NCBI GenBank assembly: GCA_045430275.1
Contig: JAILXU010000001.1
Coordinates: forward strand, 297,470-361,469
DNA length: 64,000 nt
DNA from: Oceanobacter sp045430275
GTDB lineage: Bacteria > Pseudomonadota > Gammaproteobacteria > Pseudomonadales > Oceanobacteraceae
Direction of reading: 5' to 3'
Part shown: positions 1 to 8,775 of the stretch, in pieces
How positions within the stretch are numbered: position 1 is the first letter of the stretch
Layout of the letters: each line of letters opens with the position of its first letter
Made by a program: the position numbers and the translations under genes
Notes under the pieces: model-generated
The model's input: the letters and a program-made list of their open reading frames with translations, nothing else
The model's database searches: none
Told to the model about the DNA's origin: nothing

Positions 1-779
1 GCATTGGACGCTTGTATGGCGTTGAAGGCCTTGAACGGCTGTATCAGGCCAGGGTGTGTGTCATTGGCATTGGCGGTGTGGGTTCCTGGGCGGCAGAAGC
101 ACTGGCTCGTTCTGGTGTTGGCTCGATTACGCTGATTGATCTGGATGATATCTGTGTCACTAATACCAATCGGCAGATTCATGCACTTAAGCACACAGTT
201 GGCCAACTCAAGGTCGAAGCGGTCGCGCAGCGGCTGTTGGAGATTAATCCGGACTGCAATGTGAACGCCGTGGTGGATTTTCTCACAGCCAGCAATATGC
301 GTGACTTACTCGGCCCGTCTGATGAGCACACAGGCTACGATTATGTGGTGGATTGCATCGACAGCGTGAAGAACAAGGCTGCCCTTATTGCTCACTGCAA
401 GCGTAACAAGATTCGCATTGTGACCACCGGAGCGGCTGGTGGTCAGAGTGATCCAACCCAGATCCAGATTGGTGATCTGAACAAAACCTTCAATGATCCG
501 CTGGCGCGCAAAGTGCGTTCCTTGCTGCGTCGTGAGTACGGTTTCTCGCGCAATGCCAGTCGTAATTATTCGGTGCCCTGTGTGTTTTCAACCGAGCAAT
601 TGAGCTATCCGCAAAGTGACGGCAGTGTGTGTCAGACCAAGTCTTTTGCGGGCGATAGTACGCGTTTGGATTGTGCATCGGGATTTGGCGCTGCGACCAT
701 GGTGACGGGCACGTTCGGTTTTGTCGCTGCTTCACGCGTGGTCAAACGTATTGCTGAAGGGGCGGGTAAGAAGAGCTGA
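1..779 (+). CDS. tcdA: tRNA threonylcarbamoyladenosine dehydratase TcdA, 5' end cut by window edge
   Basis: ATP-dependent E1-like enzyme that cyclises t6A37 to ct6A37 in tRNAs reading ANN codons. The reading frame is open from base 3, encoding I-G-R-L-Y-G-V-E-G, which matches the family N-terminus, so the true start lies left of the window; the TTG at 12 is not the start. Visible are the Rossmann motif GIGGVGSWAAEALAR, the LIDLDDICVTNTNRQ segment typical of ThiF/MoeB folds, and VDCIDSVKNKAALI with the acidic residue near the activation site. It ends at TGA 777-779 and converges on the TrpB-like gene. Family identity is firm. Confidence 0.93.
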   Translation, partial: IGRLYGVEGLERLYQARVCVIGIGGVGSWAAEALARSGVGSITLIDLDDICVTNTNRQIHALKHTVGQLKVEAVAQRLLEINPDCNVNAVVDFLTASNMRDLLGPSDEHTGYDYVVDCIDSVKNKAALIAHCKRNKIRIVTTGAAGGQSDPTQIQIGDLNKTFNDPLARKVRSLLRREYGFSRNASRNYSVPCVFSTEQLSYPQSDGSVCQTKSFAGDSTRLDCASGFGAATMVTGTFGFVAASRVVKRIAEGAGKKS

Positions 780-795
780 TCCTGAGTTGTTAAAC

Positions 796-834
796 CACGC
801 CAGCCACCACCACAGAGTGTTGGCTGCTGGCGTG
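796..834. terminator. Hairpin between convergent tcdA and trpB-like genes
   Basis: Perfect 9-bp inverted repeat CACGCCAGC / GCTGGCGTG (796-804 and 826-834) in the 62-bp gap between two converging genes. No strong T-run follows on either strand, so termination is inferred from position only. Confidence 0.4.
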
Positions 835-841
835 TGTCAGA

Positions 842-2200
842 TCAGGCTTTCACCTTGGGCAGACGCTCCAGAGCAGCGTCGATTTCTGACTGCGGGTATT
901 CGTAATCTTCCAGCTGTTCGCTGAAGTACTTGTCGTAGGAGACCATATCGAAGTGGCCGTGACCTGACAGGTTGAAGAACAGCGTCTTCTCTTCGCCAGA
1001 TTCTTTACAACGCAGCGCTTCGTCGATACAGGCGCGAATGGCGTGGTTGGATTCCGGTGCTGGAATAATCCCTTCTGCACGGGCGAACTGAACGCCTGCT
1101 TCAAAGGTTGCTACCTGAGGTACGGCAACCGCTTCAATCAGTTTCTCGTGGTACATCTGGGACACCAACTGGGATGCTCCGTGGTAACGCAGACCACCCG
1201 CATGGATGCCCGGTGGCATAAAGTCGTGACCCAGCGTGTATTGCAGTGTCATTGGCGTGTGACCAACGGTATCACCGAAATCATAGGCGTAGTGGCCTTT
1301 GGTCAGAGTCGGGCAAGAGGTTGGTTCGACCGCCACCAGACGCGTGGCTTTGCCACCGGCAGCTTCGTCGGCAAAGAATGGGAATGCCACGCCACCGAAG
1401 TTGGAACCGCCACCGCACGGTGCAAAGATCATATCGGGAGAGTCACCCACCATCGCAAACTGCTTCTGGGCTTCCATACCGATGATGGTCTGGTGCAACA
1501 AGACGTGGTTCAGTACCGAACCCAGGCTGTACTTGGTGTCTTCACGGCCAACCGCTTCTTCCACTGCTTCTGAAATGGCGATGCCGAGTGAACCCTGGTT
1601 ATTGGGGTCTTCGGCCAGAATGCGACGCCCGGTCTCGGTGATGTTGGTCGGGCTGGCCAGAACTTCACCCCCCCAGGTTTGCATCATGGAGCGACGGAAC
1701 GGCTTCTGTTCATAGCTGACCTTCACCATAAAGACGCGCACGTCGATACCAAACATGTGTCCCGCCAATGAAATGGAAGAACCCCACTGGCCTGCACCGG
1801 TCTCGGTGGTCAGACGGTTGATGCCTGCTTTCTTGTTGTAGTACGCCTGAGGAACCGCCGAGTTCAGTTTGTGTGAACCGGCTGGGCTGATGCCTTCGTA
1901 TTTGTAGTAAATCTTGGCAGGTGTACCCAGCGCTTCTTCCAGACGATGGGCGCGGAACATCGGAGTTGGACGCCACTGCTGGTAGATCTCTCGGACGGGT
2001 TCAGGAATTTCAATCCAGCGTTGTGCTGACATTTCCTGCTCGACAATCGGGTCGGCAAAAATGGCGGACATGGCGGATGGGTCGAGAATCTTGCCATCTG
2101 GCCCCATGGGAGGCGCGGGCGGGTTGTTCAGATCAGCGACCACGTTATACCAGTGGGTCGGCATCTCGGTTTCTGGCAGCAATATCTTGGTTTGCTTCAT
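842..2200 (-). CDS. trpB: TrpB-like PLP-dependent enzyme (TrpB2 type tryptophan synthase beta chain)
   Basis: 452 aa, longer than classical TrpB (about 400 aa) and with the TrpB2-type N-terminus (MPTHWYNVVADL, PPMGPDG, RPTPMFRAHRLE). The PLP lysine sits in GSHKLNSA, the catalytic Glu region is ETGAGQWGSS, and the phosphate-binding loop is PCGGGSNFGG. TrpB2 enzymes make tryptophan from indole and serine, or act as indole-salvage or serine-deaminase-like enzymes; which applies is not visible. No trpA or trp operon is adjacent, which fits a stand-alone TrpB2. AGGA lies 6 nt upstream of ATG. Confidence 0.9.
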   Translation of the reverse strand: MKQTKILLPETEMPTHWYNVVADLNNPPAPPMGPDGKILDPSAMSAIFADPIVEQEMSAQRWIEIPEPVREIYQQWRPTPMFRAHRLEEALGTPAKIYYKYEGISPAGSHKLNSAVPQAYYNKKAGINRLTTETGAGQWGSSISLAGHMFGIDVRVFMVKVSYEQKPFRRSMMQTWGGEVLASPTNITETGRRILAEDPNNQGSLGIAISEAVEEAVGREDTKYSLGSVLNHVLLHQTIIGMEAQKQFAMVGDSPDMIFAPCGGGSNFGGVAFPFFADEAAGGKATRLVAVEPTSCPTLTKGHYAYDFGDTVGHTPMTLQYTLGHDFMPPGIHAGGLRYHGASQLVSQMYHEKLIEAVAVPQVATFEAGVQFARAEGIIPAPESNHAIRACIDEALRCKESGEEKTLFFNLSGHGHFDMVSYDKYFSEQLEDYEYPQSEIDAALERLPKVKA

Positions 2201-2681
2201 TTTTCCTGAATCCTGGATGAATAAGTCACAGGGGCGTAACTCTACGACAGCTTCTGTGCGAGCGCCAAGACCTGACTCATTTTGAGCCTTGAAAAGGTTA
2301 AAACTGTGTCATTTCTGGCCAGAAACCGGTCTCTGTTGGATGTGATGAAAAAAATAAGGGAATGGCTGAAATCAGAGTTGACCACGAAGGTCGGTGATCG
2401 GTGAGTGAGGGGCAGGTGAATAAAGGGAAATGACGGTTAATCGTGGGTGATATGCCGAGTTTGTACTACGGAGGTATGGGGATTGCTACCAAGGGACTAG
2501 GAAAAACCAACTCCGGAGGAATAGGACGGTTTCGTGCCTGAGCCAACAATAATCGTGTATCTGGAGGAGAAGGGCCAGATTCTCCGGTTACTGCCAAGAA
2601 TTCGCCTCCCGAGGCTGCCAACGGTGCGGTTCGGCGCGGGCTTTATCACGAATAAAAAAATCCTGATCAAAGGAGAACGCA
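2201..2681. other. Intergenic region between trpB-like and PQQ dehydrogenase genes
   Basis: 481 bp with no credible gene. It must hold the divergent promoters of the two flanking genes. A perfect 14-bp palindrome TTTCTGGCCAGAAA lies at 2312-2325, about 110 bp upstream of the trpB-like start. The element at 2482-2494, shared with the other PQQ dehydrogenase promoter, is listed separately. The dehydrogenase has a good ribosome site (AAAGGAG) just before ATG 2682. Confidence 0.6.
2482..2494 (+). promoter_or_regulatory. Shared 13-mer upstream of PQQ dehydrogenase 1
   Basis: ATTGCTACCAAGG, differing at one base from ATTGCTCCCAAGG on the minus strand at 7964-7976 upstream of the second PQQ dehydrogenase. 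Both read toward their dehydrogenase. It is a candidate operator for the LuxR-type regulator encoded between them. Distances to the start codons differ (about 190 and 60 bp), and a chance match cannot be excluded. Confidence 0.35.
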
Positions 2682-4472
2682 ATGAAAACTACCGCACTTG
2701 GTTTGAAGGGTCTGGCACTGTCCACACTCTTTGCCGCCATCTCAACGGTCGGCTCTGTGCAGGCGGGTGTTACCGATAACGATATTCTGAATGACCAGAA
2801 AACCACTGGCGATGTTGTCAGTTATGGTATGGGTCTGCGTGGTCAGCGCTACAGTCCATTGGATAAAGTGAATGCCAAGACTGTTCAGGATTTGACGCCG
2901 GTATGGGGTTTCTCATTCGGTGGTGAGAAGCAGCGCGGCCAGGAATCCCAGCCAATGGTGAAAGATGGCGTCATGTATGTGACGGCGTCATATTCCCGTG
3001 TGTTTGCTATCGACATCAAAACCGGTGAAGAGTTGTGGCAGTACGATGCACGTCTTCCAGAAAACATCATGCCTTGTTGTGACGTGATCAACCGGGGTGT
3101 TGCCCTGTACGGTGATCTGGTGATCTTCGGTACTCTGGACGCCAAGCTGGTGGCTCTGAACAACAAAACGGGTAAAACCGTCTGGAAGAAAAAAGTCGCT
3201 GACTACAAAGCCGGTTACTCCATCTCTGCTGCGCCAATCGTGGTGAAAGGCAAAGTCATTACCGGTGTTTCCGGTGGTGAATTCGGTATCGTCGGTAAAG
3301 TTGAAGCGTACGATGCCAAAACTGGCAAGCTGGCATGGACTCGACCAACGGTTGAAGGCCACATGGGCTATGTCTGGAAAAACGGCAAGAAAGTCGAAAG
3401 CGGCATTTCCGGTGGTGCAGCGGGCAAAACCTGGCCTGGCGACCTGTGGAAGTCCGGTGGTGCAGCAACCTGGTTAGGCGGCACTTACGATGCGGATCAG
3501 GACTTGCTGATGTTCGGTACCGGTAACCCGGCTCCATGGAACTCGCATCTGCGCCCTGGTGACAACTTGTTCTCCTCTTCCCGCGTTGCAATTGACCCGG
3601 ATGACGGTTCCATCAAATGGCACTTCCAGACCACACCACACGATGGCTGGGATTACGACGGTGTTAACGAGCTGATCTCCTTCGACTATAAGGAAAAAGG
3701 CAAAACCATCAAGGCGGCTGCCACGGCTGACCGTAACGGTTTCTTCTACGTTCTGGATCGGACTGACGGTGATTTCATCCGGGGTTTCCCATTCGTAGAC
3801 AAGATCTCCTGGGCCAAGGGTCTGGATAAAAATGGTCGCCCCATTTTTACGAGCGACGGTCGTCCCGGTAATCCTGCCAGCGCTAAAGATGGCAAGAAGG
3901 GCAAAACCGTTTTAGCGGCACCATCTTTCCTGGGTGGCAAAAACTGGATGCCAATGGCGTTCTCTCAGGACACCGGTCTGTTCTACGTTCCTTCTAACGA
4001 ATGGGAAATGGACATCTGGAATGAGCCAACCGCCTATAAGAAAGGCGCGGCTTACCTGGGTGCTGGCTTCACCATCAAGCCGATCAATGAAGATTACATC
4101 GGTGTTCTGCGAGCCATTGATCCTAAAAACGGCAAGGAAGTATGGCGCTACGAGAACAACGCCCCGCTGTGGGGTGGTGTGATGACGACCGCTGGTGGTC
4201 TGGTGTTCACGGGTAATCCTGAAGGCTACCTGATGGCATTTGACGCCAAGACCGGTGAGATGGTGTACAAGTTCAACACCGGCTCTGGCATCGTTGGTAC
4301 GCCCATCACCTGGGATCAGGACGGTGAACAGTACATTGCGGTTGTGTCCGGTTGGGGTGGTGCGGTCCCTCTGTGGGGTGGTGAAGTCGCCAAGCGCGTC
4401 AAGCACCTGAACCAGGGTGGTACCGTCTGGACCTTCAAATTGCCCAAGCGTCACGAAATGGCAGCACGCTAA
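2682..4472 (+). CDS. pedH: PQQ-dependent alcohol dehydrogenase, lanthanide type (PedH/ExaA-like)
   Basis: Periplasmic quinoprotein that oxidises primary alcohols and passes electrons to a cytochrome c. 596 aa with a Sec signal peptide (cleavage near VQA-G at residue 28), eight-bladed propeller W-motifs, the adjacent-cysteine ring C132-C133, metal ligands E200 (SGGEFG) and N282 (TGNPAPW), and catalytic D324. Two residues on, in HDGWDYDGVNE, is D326: an Asp at this position marks lanthanide-dependent enzymes (XoxF, PedH), whereas calcium enzymes carry Ser, Ala or Thr. The metal type is inferred from this residue. A rho-independent terminator follows. No cytochrome c550 or pqq biosynthesis gene is nearby. 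Confidence 0.9.
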   Translation: MKTTALGLKGLALSTLFAAISTVGSVQAGVTDNDILNDQKTTGDVVSYGMGLRGQRYSPLDKVNAKTVQDLTPVWGFSFGGEKQRGQESQPMVKDGVMYVTASYSRVFAIDIKTGEELWQYDARLPENIMPCCDVINRGVALYGDLVIFGTLDAKLVALNNKTGKTVWKKKVADYKAGYSISAAPIVVKGKVITGVSGGEFGIVGKVEAYDAKTGKLAWTRPTVEGHMGYVWKNGKKVESGISGGAAGKTWPGDLWKSGGAATWLGGTYDADQDLLMFGTGNPAPWNSHLRPGDNLFSSSRVAIDPDDGSIKWHFQTTPHDGWDYDGVNELISFDYKEKGKTIKAAATADRNGFFYVLDRTDGDFIRGFPFVDKISWAKGLDKNGRPIFTSDGRPGNPASAKDGKKGKTVLAAPSFLGGKNWMPMAFSQDTGLFYVPSNEWEMDIWNEPTAYKKGAAYLGAGFTIKPINEDYIGVLRAIDPKNGKEVWRYENNAPLWGGVMTTAGGLVFTGNPEGYLMAFDAKTGEMVYKFNTGSGIVGTPITWDQDGEQYIAVVSGWGGAVPLWGGEVAKRVKHLNQGGTVWTFKLPKRHEMAAR

Positions 4473-4532
4473 CAGGCAAGGCAGGAACCACTGGGGAAGC
4501 ACCTTCGGGACAGTTTCCCCATACTCCTGACG

Positions 4533-4582
4533 AACGACCATTCGACGTTGCTTTGTGGCAGCAGTGGAATGGTCGTTTTTTT
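4533..4582 (+). terminator. Rho-independent terminator after PQQ dehydrogenase 1
   Basis: 11-bp stem AACGACCATTC / GAATGGTCGTT (4533-4543, 4567-4577) followed by a run of seven T. It separates the dehydrogenase from the response regulator, which starts at 4629. A second, imperfect GGGGAA...TTCCCC hairpin lies just upstream near 4494-4520. Confidence 0.8.
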
Positions 4583-4628
4583 ATGGGCTTCTCATACTTT
4601 TGAGTCGATCTCTCTGTTGGTGAAGCTC

Positions 4629-5291
4629 ATGAATATTCTGATCGTCGATGACCACGCCATGCTGCGCCAGGGCTGTGCCGGGCTGTTACAAACGGCGTTC
4701 AAGGGAGCCTGTATCGAGGAAGCGGACTCCGCTGAAGCGGCTTATGTCTGTTTTCGATTGAATCATTTCGATCTGGTGGTGGTAGACGCTAACTTGCCGG
4801 GTGCATCCGGGCTGGAACTGACAGCCCGCCTGCTGCGCAAGCAACCGGGGTTGTCAGTGCTGTTTTTTTCCATGCATGAAGAAACTTCTATGGTACAGCA
4901 GGCACTGGATACCGGTGCTTTGGGGTACGTTTCCAAACGCTGTGAGCCATCGGTGTTGTTGAAAGCAGCCCGTTCTGTAGCATCCGGTCGGCGCTATATT
5001 GAACACGAACTGTCGATGCAACTGGCGTTTCGGCGGCCTGGTGCCTGTTCGGGGTACAGTCATGCCTTGCCAGATATGACCCAGCGTGAATTTGAGGTAT
5101 TTGTGTTATTGGCGAAGGGAGAGTCGGTAGGACAGATTGCCAAGACCTTGTCGTTGAGTAGCAAGACCATTTCCAATTATTCCGCATTGCTGAAAAACAA
5201 GCTGGGCGTTCGTTCATCCGGTGAACTGGTTCACCTGGCGATTCAGTATGGTGTGATTCAGCCAGGTGTTGCCTCTCGCCCTGAGCCATAA
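4629..5291 (+). CDS. LuxR/NarL-family response regulator (ExaE/AgmR/PedR-like)
   Basis: 220 aa from ATG 4629, preceded by GGTGAA; an upstream in-frame extension from 4548 would add non-homologous residues before the canonical MNILIVDDH start. The receiver domain has D7-D8, phospho-acceptor D53 (VVVDANLPG), S81 and K103. A C-terminal LuxR helix-turn-helix (about 150-208, MTQREFEVFVLLAKGES and LSSKTISNYS) follows. Regulators of this type control PQQ alcohol dehydrogenases in pseudomonads, and its place between two such genes suggests the same task. No histidine kinase is adjacent. It converges on the pentapeptide gene with a 14-bp gap. Confidence 0.88.
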   Translation: MNILIVDDHAMLRQGCAGLLQTAFKGACIEEADSAEAAYVCFRLNHFDLVVVDANLPGASGLELTARLLRKQPGLSVLFFSMHEETSMVQQALDTGALGYVSKRCEPSVLLKAARSVASGRRYIEHELSMQLAFRRPGACSGYSHALPDMTQREFEVFVLLAKGESVGQIAKTLSLSSKTISNYSALLKNKLGVRSSGELVHLAIQYGVIQPGVASRPEP

Positions 5292-5305
5292 ACGCATAAC
5301 GGAAA

Positions 5306-5977
5306 TCACTTCTGCCAGTCAAGTGGACAGCCCTGACAGTTCTCCATATTGATATCCATAAAGTTGGCATAGTGACGACGTGCACCACGCATGTCCACAC
5401 CATCAAAATTGGAGCCGGACAGCTTGGCTTCTTGCAGGTTAGCCTGCTTCAGTGAGGCATCTTTCATATTGATCTTGGTGGCCCAGGCCATCTCGAAGTT
5501 GGCCGCATCCAGCGTTGCTCCAATAAAGTGCGCTTTGCTGACCCGAGCAAATTCAAAGTTAATACCCGTCATATCAGAGCCACTGAAGTCGGCCACCTGA
5601 GCAAAGGCGGTGTAGGCATTAGCGGCGACCAGACGTGCATTCCTGATACTGGCACCGCGCAGGTTGGCATGACGTAAATCCGCACGGGTCAGATCGGCCT
5701 GATCCAGCGTAGCTTTACTGAGATTGGTGTCCATCAAACGGGCGTGAGTCAGGTTGGCCCCGCTCAGATTTGCACCGCTGAGATTGGCGCGGGACAAATC
5801 CATATTGCTGAGGTTTGCACCACGTAAATCAGCGCCAGGACATTGAGCTTCAGGTTCGATGACACAGCCATTGATTTGTGGTGCCTGATAGTCGTCGTCA
5901 GCCATGACATGTGGGGCAGCCGTGGCAAGACCGCACATCAGTATGGCTGAGCCAAGTGTTGAGGTGGGAACAGACAT
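5306..5977 (-). CDS. Exported pentapeptide-repeat protein
   Basis: 223 aa from ATG 5977 (GGAG 7 nt upstream); the longer in-frame form would run back into the neighbouring dehydrogenase. An N-terminal signal peptide (MSVPTSTLGSAILMCGLATAAPHVMA) is followed by about 25 A(D/N)Lxx repeats, including ADLRGANLSNMDLSRANLSG, forming a right-handed quadrilateral helix. The ends carry Cys pairs (NGCVIEPEAQC and ENCQGC). Function is unknown. I recall a pentapeptide-repeat gene next to pedE in Pseudomonas putida, so the association with PQQ alcohol dehydrogenases may be conserved. It lies 67 bp downstream of the second dehydrogenase and is probably co-transcribed. Confidence 0.85.
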   Translation of the reverse strand: MSVPTSTLGSAILMCGLATAAPHVMADDDYQAPQINGCVIEPEAQCPGADLRGANLSNMDLSRANLSGANLSGANLTHARLMDTNLSKATLDQADLTRADLRHANLRGASIRNARLVAANAYTAFAQVADFSGSDMTGINFEFARVSKAHFIGATLDAANFEMAWATKINMKDASLKQANLQEAKLSGSNFDGVDMRGARRHYANFMDINMENCQGCPLDWQK

Positions 5978-6044
5978 GGAAATTCTCCAATTACCGGTAA
6001 AAGAACAAACAGCGACCGAAGCCGCTGTCTGAGTGGGTAGGTGC

Positions 6045-7904
6045 TTACTTGGAAGCCACATCCCAGCTTGGCAGTTTGAAGACCCAGAAAGAGCCACCTT
6101 GCGGTACTGGCTTGGTCAGGTCAGCCATGTCGCCGCCCCACAGAGGCACCGCACCACCGTAACCGGAAGTCACACCGATGTACTGCTCGCCATCCTGTTC
6201 CCAGGTGATGGGCGGCGCGATGATGCCGGAACCGGTCTGGAATTTCCAAACCTCTTTGCCGTTCTTGGCATTGAAGGCTTTTAAGTAACCATCGCTGGTT
6301 CCGGTAAAGACCAGGTTCCCCTTGGTGGCCAGTACACCGGCCCACAGAGGCAGTTTCTCTTTGTGTTCCCAGGCTACTTTGCCGGTTTTTGGGTCCATGG
6401 CACGCAGGATGCCGACGTGGTCGTCGTACATCTTGCGAATACGGAAGCCCATGCCCAAATAGGCTGCGCCTTTTTTATACGTGGCCCGCTCGGCCCAGTA
6501 ATCTTCTTTCCAATGATTACCTGGCACATAGAACAGGCCGGTATCCTGGCTGTACGCCATGGGGTTCCAGTTTTTACCGCCCAGGAACGGAGGAGATACC
6601 TCGACTGATTTTCCTCGGCTCTCACCGGCTGCTGGCTTGGGTGGACGTTGGCCTTCCACTTCGATTGGACGCCCGGTTTTCGGGTCGATGCCTTTGGCCC
6701 AGGTGATGTTATCGACGAATGGGAAGCCACGGATGAAGCTGCCGTCTTTACGGTCAACTACGTAGAAGAAGCCATTACGGTCGGCGTGAGCCGTTGCCTT
6801 GACGGTCTTGCCCTTGTCTTTGTATTCGAACAGCACCAGCTCGTTGTTGCCGGAGAAATCCCAGGCATCATTGGGTGTGTGCTGGTAGAACCATTTCACT
6901 TCCCCGGTGGTTGGGTCAACACCGACCTGACCGGAGGTGTATAGGCTGTCGAAGTCTTTGGGTTCGCCGCCTTCTGCTGTGCGTGCCCAGCCGTTCCAGG
7001 GCGCAGGATTACCCGCCCCGACGATGATGGTGTTGGTTTCAACGTCGTAGCTGGCGCTCTGCCAGGGCGCGCCGCCACCGTGGCTCCAGGCTTCTGCCTT
7101 GCCGGTTGGTGAGTTGGGATCGTCCGGCCAGCTTGGCGCTTTGACATCACCGGTTGGTGTGCTCTTTTTGCCATTCAGGCGACCGTAGTGGCCTTCAACA
7201 AACGGACGCATCCAGACTTCTTTACCTGTGTCCGGGTCTCGGGCAAACAGTTTGCCGACTACACCGAATTCATCACCGGAAGAGCCGTGAATCAGCAGTA
7301 CCTTGCCGCTCTTCTTGTCTTTCACCAGCGTGGGTGCGCCAGTCATGGTGTAACCCGCTTCGTAGTCACCGAAACGCTTTTTCCAGACTTTTTTACCGGT
7401 ATCTTTGTTCAGGGCGACAATACCGGCGTCCAATGTACCGAAGAAAATCTTGTCGCCGTAAATCGCAGCACCACGGTTAACCACGTCACAGCAAGGGCGG
7501 ATGCCTTCTGGCAGACGGGCGGTGTAGCTCCACTTGCGCTTGCCGGTTTTGGCGTCAATGGCAAATACGCGAGAGTAAGAACCAGTGACATAAATGGTGC
7601 CATCATGAACCAGTGCCTGACTTTCCTGGCCGCGTTGTTTTTCGTCACCAAACGAGTATGACCAAGCCGGTGTTAGCTTGTGAACGTTCTTCTCGTTGAT
7701 GGTGGTCAGCGTGCTGTAACGCTGGGCTTTGGGGCCAATTCCGTAGCCCAGAACGTCTTCAGGGGTTTTGGCGTCGTTGACAATGTCATCCCAGCTGACG
7801 GTGCTGGATTTGGCCATGGCGGCTTCGGACGAAAGTCCCAGAGCCAGAGTCAGGGCCGCAAGGCGTATGCTCTGATGGAGAGAAGATCCAGAAAGCGATT
7901 TCAT
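6045..7904 (-). CDS. exaA: PQQ-dependent alcohol dehydrogenase, calcium type (ExaA/PedE/QedH)
   Basis: 619 aa periplasmic quinoprotein ethanol dehydrogenase. Signal peptide to about AMA at residue 31. Disulfide ring C138-C139 (RPCCDVVNRG), ligands E212 (SSGDEFG) and N299 (GAGNPAPW), and catalytic D349 in NDAWDFSGNNE. S351 takes the position that is Asp in lanthanide enzymes, so this copy should use calcium. It resembles the 596-aa copy over its whole length but has an insertion near residues 247-275. The pentapeptide-repeat gene follows on the same strand. Its promoter region 7905-8126 holds the shared 13-mer. Confidence 0.93.
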   Translation of the reverse strand: MKSLSGSSLHQSIRLAALTLALGLSSEAAMAKSSTVSWDDIVNDAKTPEDVLGYGIGPKAQRYSTLTTINEKNVHKLTPAWSYSFGDEKQRGQESQALVHDGTIYVTGSYSRVFAIDAKTGKRKWSYTARLPEGIRPCCDVVNRGAAIYGDKIFFGTLDAGIVALNKDTGKKVWKKRFGDYEAGYTMTGAPTLVKDKKSGKVLLIHGSSGDEFGVVGKLFARDPDTGKEVWMRPFVEGHYGRLNGKKSTPTGDVKAPSWPDDPNSPTGKAEAWSHGGGAPWQSASYDVETNTIIVGAGNPAPWNGWARTAEGGEPKDFDSLYTSGQVGVDPTTGEVKWFYQHTPNDAWDFSGNNELVLFEYKDKGKTVKATAHADRNGFFYVVDRKDGSFIRGFPFVDNITWAKGIDPKTGRPIEVEGQRPPKPAAGESRGKSVEVSPPFLGGKNWNPMAYSQDTGLFYVPGNHWKEDYWAERATYKKGAAYLGMGFRIRKMYDDHVGILRAMDPKTGKVAWEHKEKLPLWAGVLATKGNLVFTGTSDGYLKAFNAKNGKEVWKFQTGSGIIAPPITWEQDGEQYIGVTSGYGGAVPLWGGDMADLTKPVPQGGSFWVFKLPSWDVASK

Positions 7905-7963
7905 AGAAGAGTCACCCTTGGTTGTTGTTGTTTGGGGTTGCTGTTCCTATTGTTGAAAATACG

Positions 7964-7976
7964 CCTTGGGAGCAAT
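7964..7976 (-). promoter_or_regulatory. Shared 13-mer upstream of PQQ dehydrogenase 2
   Basis: Minus strand reads ATTGCTCCCAAGG, 60 bp upstream of the calcium-type dehydrogenase start; it is the counterpart of ATTGCTACCAAGG at 2482-2494. Confidence 0.35.
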
Positions 7977-8126
7977 ACAGCGCTATTCCCGCAAATGTCA
8001 GGATATTTCCTGCGTTGAGTCGGGAATAAATGTGGGAGAGTTTGGGAAGTCTTCCTGATCAGGAGAGTTCAGAAAGACTGAGATGCTTTTAGAGACTAGG
8101 CGTGAGCTTTACTGTTTGCACAGGTA

Positions 8127-8666
8127 CTACTTGCACAGGATTGCAGTGATGTTTTCGATCTGAATACGCGTGCTGGGCAAGTTCAGGGAACCACCGCCAC
8201 CAATGCGGATATTCAGAATGCCTTCCTTCAAATCAAGATCCTGATCGTGGTTGAATTTGTAATTCAATAGAAGGTTTTCTATACCTTTTTTGATGTCGTA
8301 TTTGAACATGACAACGGCATTATCGGTATTGATGGTGTAGTACTTGGTAGTACCCGAATAAGTGACGTTTTTGCCATTGAAGTGGTAGTTGGTTTGACTG
8401 ATGTGTGTTGCTTGTGAATAGCAGTTCTGCCCCGATCCCTGGTCATCCCCTTCGTAATCGTACACGATGATCTTGCCTTGCTCCGTAATGTATAGATAGC
8501 TTTCGTCATCTATACGAGACGTATTATAAACACCAGATATACGTTTGAGGTCAGGGTCGTCACTGGTTGTACCAACGCCTTCAATAGAGCCACCGCCGCC
8601 GCCACAGGCCGTTAACAAGACAGAGCAGGTAAGGAGTGTTGTTATGGAAAGTCGGGAATGCATCAT
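8127..8666 (-). CDS. Hypothetical lipoprotein
   Basis: 179 aa starting with two adjacent Met codons, either of which could be used. A type II signal with lipobox LTAC is followed by a Gly-rich spacer (GGGGGS). The rest is beta-strand-rich with no family I recognise (segments such as RISGVYNTSRIDDESYLYITEQG suggest a small beta-barrel or META-like fold, uncertain). It is a single gene between the second PQQ dehydrogenase and fnr, all on the minus strand, with a 110-bp gap to fnr. Role unknown. Confidence 0.75.
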   Translation of the reverse strand: MMHSRLSITTLLTCSVLLTACGGGGGSIEGVGTTSDDPDLKRISGVYNTSRIDDESYLYITEQGKIIVYDYEGDDQGSGQNCYSQATHISQTNYHFNGKNVTYSGTTKYYTINTDNAVVMFKYDIKKGIENLLLNYKFNHDQDLDLKEGILNIRIGGGGSLNLPSTRIQIENITAILCK

Positions 8667-8775
8667 CGATGAGTCCTTTTATACACGATGAGAAAAAAGA
8701 GGGGGGAATTTACATCAAAAATCACCTAGCTGTCGTGAGGTCATCCTTGATGACAGCCAGGCGTACTGCGGTTAT

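Noticed and set aside
12..14. TTG as the start of tcdA
   Set aside because: The frame continues upstream with conserved residues (I-G-R before L-Y-G-V-E), so the gene begins outside the window.
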